The notes beneath the pieces are model-generated. The model saw nothing but the letters and a program-made list of their open reading frames with translations, did not search any database and was not told the origin of the DNA. A stretch of 64,000 nucleotides of DNA from Marinifilum flexuosum (GTDB taxonomy: Bacteria; Bacteroidota; Bacteroidia; Bacteroidales; Marinifilaceae): the NCBI RefSeq assembly GCF_003610555.1, contig NZ_RAPQ01000009.1:620001-684000 (forward strand), given 5' to 3'. This document shows positions 42,856-49,764 of the stretch, piece after piece. The position numbers and the translations under genes are program-made. Position 1 is the stretch's first letter. The number at the start of each line of letters is the position of its first letter.

Positions 42856-44847
42856 CTATTCACTCTTCACCTTTTCTATTTGGATTGAAGCATCATTGCC
42901 CTTCCCTAATTTAAAGTTGATTGGAACTGTATAGATAACATTAACAGGTTTGCCATCTTGTTTTCCCGCTTCCCATTGAGGCATTGAGTTCACAACTCGA
43001 ATTGCCTCTTTGTCCAATGAAGGATCAACACCTCTTACAATTTTAGGATCACTCACCTTTCCATCCTTATTCACAATAAAAGAAACGAATACTCTTCCCT
43101 GAATTCCATTATCCTGAGCCACTTTAGGGTAAACGAGAGTTCTTGCAAGAAACTTTTGAATCTCTAAATGACCTCCCGGAAACTTAGGCATATTATCAAC
43201 CATATTATAAGCTTTCTTGCCATTGATGAAGACAATATTATCCTTTTTAGTAACTGCTACTTTCTCAACGCCACCTTTGTCATTAGTACCAAATCTAACA
43301 GGCAAAGTATAAGCTACATTCACCTTTTTACCATTTTGTTTACCTGGAATCCAATTTGGCATTTCTTCTATTACTCGTAATGCTTCTTTATCTATAAGAG
43401 GATGTACACCTCGTATTACTTTTACATCCTTTATACTTCCACTCTTTGATACAATAAATCTTACAAAAACAACTCCTTTTATTCCTTTATCAATGGCTTC
43501 TTTAGGATATTTAATGGCTTTGGCAATATGTTCTAGCTTGGCTTTATTACCTCCTGGAAACTGAGGCATATCTTCAACCACCACAAAAATCTCATTCTCA
43601 TCAAACTTATTCTTTTTTACTTTTTCATTAGAACTCCAATCATTCCCTTCAGAAGGTAAAACCTCTCCTTTTTGAGATTTCAATTTAATTTTTAAAAAGT
43701 AATTGTTCTCTTTATTGCCATTTAAAATAAAATCTTCAACAGCCATTTTTCTGGTCTGGAAACCAATAAAAGATATTCTGATATTGGCATCTTTGGCTAC
43801 CTCAAGTTCAAACTTACCATCCGAATCACTTACAGTTCCAACTGCGCTATTCTCAACCAATATCGCAGCACCTGCAGTAGGTTTATTATTTTCTGCCAAA
43901 ATTAAACCTGATATTTTAACCTTTTCGCTATTTTGAATTTCCACGATTTCAACCTCTTGAGCATGTACTTTAATAGCTTTCATATTAAAAACCAATACAG
44001 CAGCTACAACCGGAATCATGAACAGTAATTTATAGCGCCTTATTTTTGGACCTTTTTCTTTTGACATCATAATCATTCTTTTTTTGTTTATGGAGTGATT
44101 AAAGTTGTTGGCTAAACCAACCACTTCTGCTCCCATTAATTGGTTAATTAAAATTGCCTGATACTGTCCAATGCCGAAACCGCGCGCTATTACCCCGTCA
44201 TCAGCCAATAATTCATGCGTTTGTTTTATTGCGATTTGAAAAAGCCATACAAATGGATTAAACCAAAATACTATGCTTAATATTTCCACCAAAAGCAGAT
44301 CGATCCAGTGCTTTTGAAGTGCATGAACTTTTTCGTGTATAAATATATTTCTCAACTCTTCATTTTCGAACTCTCCCCTGTTGATCACAACATACCCAAA
44401 GAAGCTAAAAGCAGGTATTTTCTCATCAAGGAGTATTACTTTACAGTTATCCTTCTCTACAAACTCCTTCCCTACAATCATACTCCATATCTGCCAAACC
44501 TTAATGCCGCTTCTTATCAACAGTACCAATGAAACCATTAAATAAATTCCCATTAAAAGCACAGGAATACTGTAAAACGTTTTATTATCTGACATTACCT
44601 CAGGAATTGATCCTGCTATCCAATCACCAACAGATAAATCACTTGAAACATTTACTTGTGATGCTTCAACAAGAACTGTATATGGTATTTTTACGAGAGG
44701 CAGAAAAACAGCCAGCACAATACTCATCATTAGAAACCACCTAATTTCGGCAAAAAACCTTTCGTTTCTTAAAAACAGGAAATACAAGACATAAAATGCT
44801 GCCAAAATTCCCGAGGACTGTATTAAATAATAGAAGAATTCATTCAT
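42856..44847 (-). CDS. BlaR1-type M56 metallopeptidase sensor with one CarboxypepD_reg and two TonB-C domains
   Basis: A 663-residue paralogue of the protein at 39541. HEKVH is again at 171-175, followed by the helix KHWIDLLLVEILSIVFWFNPF. After the final helix (about 275-290) come one CarboxypepD_reg-like domain (VKISGLILAENNKPTAGAAI) and two TonB-C domains, each with the pattern FPGG, then KYPKEAIDKGIKGVVFVRFIV or VYPKVAQDNGIQGRVFVSFIV, then SMPQWEAGKQDGKPVNV. The family couples TonB-like folds to M56 proteases in Bacteroidota; the signal sensed is unknown. It starts 2 bp after the blaI copy 2 stop. Confidence 0.88.
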   Translation of the reverse strand: MNEFFYYLIQSSGILAAFYVLYFLFLRNERFFAEIRWFLMMSIVLAVFLPLVKIPYTVLVEASQVNVSSDLSVGDWIAGSIPEVMSDNKTFYSIPVLLMGIYLMVSLVLLIRSGIKVWQIWSMIVGKEFVEKDNCKVILLDEKIPAFSFFGYVVINRGEFENEELRNIFIHEKVHALQKHWIDLLLVEILSIVFWFNPFVWLFQIAIKQTHELLADDGVIARGFGIGQYQAILINQLMGAEVVGLANNFNHSINKKRMIMMSKEKGPKIRRYKLLFMIPVVAAVLVFNMKAIKVHAQEVEIVEIQNSEKVKISGLILAENNKPTAGAAILVENSAVGTVSDSDGKFELEVAKDANIRISFIGFQTRKMAVEDFILNGNKENNYFLKIKLKSQKGEVLPSEGNDWSSNEKVKKNKFDENEIFVVVEDMPQFPGGNKAKLEHIAKAIKYPKEAIDKGIKGVVFVRFIVSKSGSIKDVKVIRGVHPLIDKEALRVIEEMPNWIPGKQNGKKVNVAYTLPVRFGTNDKGGVEKVAVTKKDNIVFINGKKAYNMVDNMPKFPGGHLEIQKFLARTLVYPKVAQDNGIQGRVFVSFIVNKDGKVSDPKIVRGVDPSLDKEAIRVVNSMPQWEAGKQDGKPVNVIYTVPINFKLGKGNDASIQIEKVKSE

Positions 44848-44849
44848 AT

Positions 44850-45221
44850 CTATTTCTCCTTCTCAATTTGTGCTTTTGCAATCTTTATCATTTCTTCCAA
44901 CTCCTGAATGCTTAGTTTATTATCCTTTGCAAAAAAGGATGCCATTCGGGAAAATGAGCCATTAAAATAGTTTTTCACCAAAGCCCCTGCTTTAAAACCT
45001 GAATAATCTTCTTTCGAAATTTTAACCGCGAACAAATGTGACTTTCCCGCAGGGATTTTATCTACAAAGCCCTTCTTCTCCAAGGCATTCATCACTGTTG
45101 CAACAGTTGTATATGCTGGCTTTGGATCAGGAAAGTTAGAAACTACTTCCCTAACATTGGCTTCTTTTAACTCCCACAATATCTGCATCACTTGTTCTTC
45201 AGCTTTGGTCAACTCTTTCAT
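44850..45221 (-). CDS. BlaI/MecI/CopY family repressor, copy 2
   Basis: A 123-residue BlaI-type winged-helix repressor: MKELTKAEEQVMQILWELKE, YTTVATVMNALEKKGFVDKI. About half of its residues match copy 1 by eye, including the C-terminal NYFNGSFSRMASFFAKDNKLS. It forms a two-gene unit with the M56 gene downstream and has its own set of operators. Confidence 0.92.
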   Translation of the reverse strand: MKELTKAEEQVMQILWELKEANVREVVSNFPDPKPAYTTVATVMNALEKKGFVDKIPAGKSHLFAVKISKEDYSGFKAGALVKNYFNGSFSRMASFFAKDNKLSIQELEEMIKIAKAQIEKEK

Positions 45222-45246
45222 TTTAACATTTACTTTTAGATTAATC

Positions 45247-45304
45247 TACTACAAACTTAGTACTAAATTTTTAGTAGACAAATTTATTTACTAAAAACTT
45301 AGTA
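45247..45304 (-). promoter_or_regulatory. Three BlaI-type operators upstream of blaI copy 2
   Basis: TACTA-N6-TAGTA occurs exactly at 45247-45262, 45261-45276 and 45289-45304. The first two overlap by two bases. Centres are 14 and 28 bp apart. The consensus is identical to the operators of copy 1. They also lie upstream of the divergent plus-strand gene at 45377, which may therefore be co-regulated. Confidence 0.82.
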
Positions 45305-45376
45305 GATAAATTTATTTTTAAACTTCAAGTGTTGATAAATGCAAGCTATTTTGCTAACTATGCAAAAAAATTGAGC

Positions 45377-45838
45377 ATGGAAACCTTTGAATTATCTAAA
45401 GAATCATACACCCTATGGGACCGAATTAGAAAAGAATTGTCACTCTTGATTCTACTAGTGGCTATACTTCTATTCTTTGTAGGATTTAAGTTTGTATACT
45501 TCACAGCTATAATTGTAATGTATTCACTTTTATTATTGCTCAAACGCAATAGAATTGTTACATCCATATCTTTTGATGACCAACAACAAGAATTGCATAT
45601 AAATTATTACTATTTCATTTTCGTTAAAGGAAAAGAAAGAATTTCCTACTCCAAGCTAAATTATAAATTGAGTATGAAACGGTTTGGTTTTGGCGCTGCA
45701 ACCCAAACTCTAGAAATATTTAAAGGGAAAATTCTATCTGCTGAACTCAGAAAAGATGGAAAATGGAGTTGGCCCGAAGAAAAAACAAGTGCCATCTGCG
45801 ATAAAGTGTCAACAATTCAGAATTCAAAACAGGATTAA
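45377..45838 (+). CDS. Membrane-anchored protein of unknown function
   Basis: A 153-residue protein with two adjacent hydrophobic helices near 20-60 (LSLLILLVAILLFFVGFKF and VYFTAIIVMYSLLLLL), followed by a basic beta-rich cytoplasmic domain (ISFDDQQQELHINYYYFIF). This resembles small PH-like membrane proteins. The ATG at 45377 is preferred; the frame is open back to a GTG at 45329. It is divergent from blaI copy 2 and shares its operator region. Confidence 0.65.
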   Translation: METFELSKESYTLWDRIRKELSLLILLVAILLFFVGFKFVYFTAIIVMYSLLLLLKRNRIVTSISFDDQQQELHINYYYFIFVKGKERISYSKLNYKLSMKRFGFGAATQTLEIFKGKILSAELRKDGKWSWPEEKTSAICDKVSTIQNSKQD

Positions 45839-45891
45839 TATCTTTTAAGGTATAATTCTTGATAGATCCTTCGATAGAATCTCAATTTATT

Positions 45892-45899
45892 TATCTTTG
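45892..45899 (+). promoter_or_regulatory. Promoter -7 element of the outer-membrane protein gene
   Basis: TATCTTTG matches TAnnTTTG exactly. A transcript would start near 45906, leaving a leader of about 50 nt to the TTG at 45957 or about 11 nt to a TTG at 45917 in another frame. Confidence 0.55.
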
Positions 45900-45956
45900 A
45901 TAATAGAGTATAACCATTGAAACTAAAATACTATTCGAAGTTCAGCAACATATTGT

Positions 45957-47882
45957 TTGTTAATAGTAATACTTATAAGCTATTTTTCTTCTGCAAATGC
46001 ACAGCAGAATATTCAAAAAGACAGCCTTGTAAACCCCATTAAAAATATAGATTTACCAGATAGTACAATAATTATTTCACGCGATACTATCGTATTTTTA
46101 ATGGATACCGTAAACGAACGAAAAAAGGATTCCCATAAAAGCGGAAGTAAATTCTACCATGCAATACAACGTGGAGCTTATAAACGCAAATTTACAAAAG
46201 AACTTTACAAATTATTTTTTGTAGCTCCCGATAAAATTTCGCCTACCGATACGATAAAAACAGAGCGCAGTGAAACCGCCTTTGTTATTTATCAGGGAAA
46301 AACAATCAGAAATATTGAGGTAAGAGTTCTTGAGCCTTTCGGTTCTAGCCTGCACGATACCACTAAAGTTGCCAATAGCTGGATTGAAAGAGCTGGAAAC
46401 AACCTACATCATACCAGTAGACGTGGACATTTAAGAAAAATGTTACATCTAAACGAAGGAGATAAACTGGATGCTTATACACTTGCTGACAATGAAAGGT
46501 TAATTAGACAACTAAACTATATTAAAGATGCATTTTTTAGGGTTATACCTGTAAAAGGCTCAAATAAGTTTGTTGATTTGCAACTATGGGTAAAAGATCA
46601 GTTTTCCTGGGGGATTGACGTAGATCTTGGTTCAAACTTATCTACTGAATTCGAAATTTACAGCCGAAACCTATACGGCATTGGCCATGAGTTCAGCAAC
46701 AAATTTCATTACGATAGAGATGAAGATCAAAAGTTTGGTTATTCAGGGAGATACAAGGTTCGCAATATCAAAAGAAGCTTTATTGACGCCAGTTTAATTT
46801 ACGAAAACACATATGAAAAATCAGTGATTGGAATTGATTTTGAAAGAGATTTTAATACCTATAACACCAAAAGGGCAGGTGGGTTTAGCTTATCGAAAAC
46901 AATGCGATCGGATAAAATCATGGACGATGATCCGATTCGGAACGAAATCCCTCTGGATTTTAATTATGGGAATCTTTGGTATGGAACTTCTATAAAGCTA
47001 GACTCTAAAAATTTATTTGCCAGACGAAAGATGTTTTTTACCGGAAGGATATCCAGTAGAAAGTTTTTTGAAAGGCCAGAAACGGGTCCTGATCTAAATC
47101 AATTTTTCCACAATAACATCCTGTACCTTGGAGGAATCAGTATCAGCCAAACACAATATTACAAAAGTAACCTGATCTATAATTTTGGTAGAACCGAGGA
47201 TATTCCTTATGGATTTTTGGCGCAAATGAATTTTGGTTACGAAGATCGAGAGTACTCACACCGATTGTATTTGGGTTTTGATTTTCAAAAAGCAAGCTAT
47301 ATTCGTAAAACAAGAAGTTACTTTTTTAATCGCGTAGCCATTGGTGGATTTTTCAATTCAAAACGCTTTGAACAGGGAACCTTAATCGCCCAATCGAAAT
47401 TCTTCAGTCGGATACGAAAATTAGGTGCATTAAGGTTCCGTAATTTTGGAGATTTAAAATACACTTTGGGTATCCGAAGATTTCCTGAAGAATTTATCAC
47501 GATTAATAACAAACATGGTATTCGTGGATTTAAAAGCGAAGAGGTTATCGGAAAGCAAAAACTAAGTTTAAATTTGGAAAGCGTAGCCTTTACACCTTAC
47601 ATGCTTGGCGGTTTTAAATTTGCCTTTTATACTTTTGGCGATGTTGGAATTATAGGCAGTAATCAGAAACACATTTTTAAAGGTGATTATTACTACGGAT
47701 TAGGTTTTGGTGTGCGATTACACAACGAAAACCTTGTATTCAAAACCATACAGTTACGTTTGGCATTTTATCCAAAGGCTCCAAGCGATTTTCAATCTGT
47801 AGCATTCCGTTTATCAGGTGAAGAAAGGCCTAGATTCAACGACTTTAAGGTAGGACAACCTGATGTTGTTCCATATGAATAA
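45957..47882 (+). CDS. BamA/TamA-like outer-membrane beta-barrel protein
   Basis: A 641-residue open frame. After a hydrophobic signal ending SSANAQQ, residues about 95-215 look like a POTRA-type domain (GKTIRNIEVRVLEPFG, then LADNERLIRQLNYIKDAFFRV) and the rest alternates aromatic beta strands as in a 16-strand Omp85 barrel (SYFFNRVAIGGFF, KQKLSLNLESVAFTPY). Probably surface assembly or lipid-related transport. No ATG precedes the frame: the start must be TTG at 45957, giving a signal peptide without its usual basic n-region. The adjacent frame from 45917 reads LKLKYYSKFSNILFV, which would supply exactly that, so a one-base frameshift or sequencing error is possible. Confidence 0.78.
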   Translation: MLIVILISYFSSANAQQNIQKDSLVNPIKNIDLPDSTIIISRDTIVFLMDTVNERKKDSHKSGSKFYHAIQRGAYKRKFTKELYKLFFVAPDKISPTDTIKTERSETAFVIYQGKTIRNIEVRVLEPFGSSLHDTTKVANSWIERAGNNLHHTSRRGHLRKMLHLNEGDKLDAYTLADNERLIRQLNYIKDAFFRVIPVKGSNKFVDLQLWVKDQFSWGIDVDLGSNLSTEFEIYSRNLYGIGHEFSNKFHYDRDEDQKFGYSGRYKVRNIKRSFIDASLIYENTYEKSVIGIDFERDFNTYNTKRAGGFSLSKTMRSDKIMDDDPIRNEIPLDFNYGNLWYGTSIKLDSKNLFARRKMFFTGRISSRKFFERPETGPDLNQFFHNNILYLGGISISQTQYYKSNLIYNFGRTEDIPYGFLAQMNFGYEDREYSHRLYLGFDFQKASYIRKTRSYFFNRVAIGGFFNSKRFEQGTLIAQSKFFSRIRKLGALRFRNFGDLKYTLGIRRFPEEFITINNKHGIRGFKSEEVIGKQKLSLNLESVAFTPYMLGGFKFAFYTFGDVGIIGSNQKHIFKGDYYYGLGFGVRLHNENLVFKTIQLRLAFYPKAPSDFQSVAFRLSGEERPRFNDFKVGQPDVVPYE

Positions 47883-47892
47883 TTCGTTTCAA

Positions 47893-48353
47893 CATGAACT
47901 TTTCATCTTAAAAGCTGACAATTCAATGTTGATATTTAAGGTTTTAATATTATAAGCTGATTTTTTAATATCGCAAGCTGTGCTCTCAACGTTGAAAGTT
48001 GATAGTTTAATATTGTGAGCTGAAGTTGCAATGTTGATAGTTGATATTTTAATGTTGTGAGATGAAGTTTCGATGTTTTTTGTTGTGTTTTTATACAAAA
48101 AAATGATCGTTATAAATGAAAAGCCGAGCTTTCAATATAAAAACCTCAGCTGCAAATGTTGAATGCTCAGTTTTCAACATTAACAGAACAAGAAATAATG
48201 TTGGAAGCTCAGTTTTTCATGTTGATGTGTGAATGAACAACGTTAACATCATAAGTTTCAATAGGGAAAGTTCTACATTCTACATAGAGAACTCAATTTT
48301 TAATGTTAAAAGTTCAACTTTTAATAGAAATTTCAGATAACTTCAATATTCAA
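47893..48353. repeat. Array C: about 22 degenerate tandem units of 21 bp
   Basis: Units step by 21 bp from 47893: many read G(C/T)TGA-N5-TTTAATnTTGTnA or GCTCAGTTTTCAACATTAACA, e.g. at 47914, 47956, 47977, 47998, 48019, 48040, 48061, then 48123, 48144, 48165, 48207, 48291, 48312. One unit (48103) is 20 bp, after which the 21-bp step resumes. The array fills the gap between the 3' ends of the outer-membrane protein gene and the MATE gene. Confidence 0.82.
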
Positions 48354-48370
48354 CTTTTCACTCTTCAAAT

Positions 48371-49702
48371 CTACACCTTACTATCCTTCCAGTTGGCAAA
48401 TTTCAAATACAACCAAGATCCAAAAGCCAAAAAGCCTGCATAAAAATACTCCGACACCCAAACTCCTGAAATAGATAATTGAAAGACTTCAATCAGTAAA
48501 TAAACTCCTCCCAGGTAACATGCAAGCACAACTATTTCAATGAGCATGGCATGAAAAGTATTGCCAGTTCCTGAAACGCCTTGAAACAATGTAATGGCAA
48601 TGGGAAATAATAAAGCTGCACCAAAAATCACATACAAAACAGGTTTGGTTTCTACAATCAAACTTGGCTCATCGGTATAAATCGATATCACCAATTCCGG
48701 GCTTATTAAACTAATCCCAACCAAAGCCAATACAGCTAAAAACGATAATTTTATGGTTCTGAAAATAACCGGCATTACCTCCTTAGGTTCTCCCTCGCCT
48801 AACACTTGACTAACCAAAGTATTTGCAGCAGAAGCAAATGCCCAAACCGGAACCATTATCAAGACATAAATACTACGGATAATATTGGAGATGGCTAACT
48901 CCCTCTCTCCCATTTTCTCAACCAGTAAAAAGAACACAAACCAACATGAAAGTGCCAGAAAATTTTGTATCATCATTGGAAAAGAAACTTTTAACAATCG
49001 CGAATACAGTTCCCTATCTACTTTTGGAAAAGCAAACAGTTGGTATTTTTTTATTGGAGTTTTTCTAAAAGTATAAACCAGAAAAAACACTAGCACACAA
49101 GCTTCTGCAATTACCGATGCCAATGCTGCTCCTTTAATACCCATTTCTGGAAAACCGAATTCGCCAAATATCAAAGCATAATCGAAAAAGATATTAATGA
49201 TTGCCATAAAAGCTGTACTCCAACTTATCACTTTGGTTTTGGCAATTCCTATATAAAATGCCCTAAACAACAGGTTTACGCAAGCAAATAAAATTCCCCA
49301 TGCGCGCACAGAAATGTAATCGGTACTGGCTTGAAAAATAGCATCCGATTGAACGATCCCCTTCAGAATTGGAGGAGCTTGAATCTGCATAAAACCTAAT
49401 AAAAGTATTGCCAGAATCAATAAAAAATACAAGGCATGATCAAAGGTTTTTCCAACTCTTTCATAATTGCCTTCGCCAAATCGACGCGCAATTACAATTT
49501 GGGTCCCTAATCCAAATCCCCAACCAAGCATAACCACAGCAAAGTAAAAGATTGTGGCAATGGCTGCAGCTCCTAATGCTACTTCGCTTAGGTGTCCTAA
49601 AAAAGCAGTATCGGTTAAGGCAATGATGTTCTGCGCCACAGAACCCAATATAATGGGATAGGCAATCTTCCAAATATTTCTATAATCAGTTTTTATTCTC
49701 AC
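48371..49702 (-). CDS. MATE family efflux transporter
   Basis: A 443-residue membrane protein with about 12 helices. The N-terminal half shows the MATE pattern (IAYPIILGSVAQNIIALTDT followed by FLGHLSEVALGAAAIAT), repeated in the C-terminal half (SFPMMIQNFLALSCWFVFFL). It is likely an Na+ or H+ driven exporter of cationic drugs or metabolites, in the NorM/DinF area. Monocistronic, convergent with the preceding gene across array C. Confidence 0.92.
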   Translation of the reverse strand: MRIKTDYRNIWKIAYPIILGSVAQNIIALTDTAFLGHLSEVALGAAAIATIFYFAVVMLGWGFGLGTQIVIARRFGEGNYERVGKTFDHALYFLLILAILLLGFMQIQAPPILKGIVQSDAIFQASTDYISVRAWGILFACVNLLFRAFYIGIAKTKVISWSTAFMAIINIFFDYALIFGEFGFPEMGIKGAALASVIAEACVLVFFLVYTFRKTPIKKYQLFAFPKVDRELYSRLLKVSFPMMIQNFLALSCWFVFFLLVEKMGERELAISNIIRSIYVLIMVPVWAFASAANTLVSQVLGEGEPKEVMPVIFRTIKLSFLAVLALVGISLISPELVISIYTDEPSLIVETKPVLYVIFGAALLFPIAITLFQGVSGTGNTFHAMLIEIVVLACYLGGVYLLIEVFQLSISGVWVSEYFYAGFLAFGSWLYLKFANWKDSKV

Positions 49703-49718
49703 ACTAAAATTCTATAAA

Positions 49719-49750
49719 ATAAAAAACCGGCTCCTTAAATTGAAGCCGGC
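49719..49750 (-). terminator. Terminator of the dipeptidyl peptidase gene
   Basis: Minus-strand stem CCGGCT/AGCCGG with an 11-base loop, followed by TTTTTTATTTT; 15 bp after the stop at 49765. Confidence 0.8.
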
Positions 49751-49764
49751 GAAAATTAGTTCTT

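Noticed and set aside
39541-44847. True beta-lactam resistance operon (blaR1-blaI-bla)
   Set aside because: No penicillin-binding sensor domain in either M56 protein and no beta-lactamase gene nearby.
47889-48098. A 69-residue minus-strand open frame with heptad-like repeats (NIETSSH, NIKISTI, NIATSAH ...)
   Set aside because: It lies entirely in array C; the seven-residue repeat is simply the 21-bp DNA period read as codons, and the array continues beyond it with stops. No start context or family.
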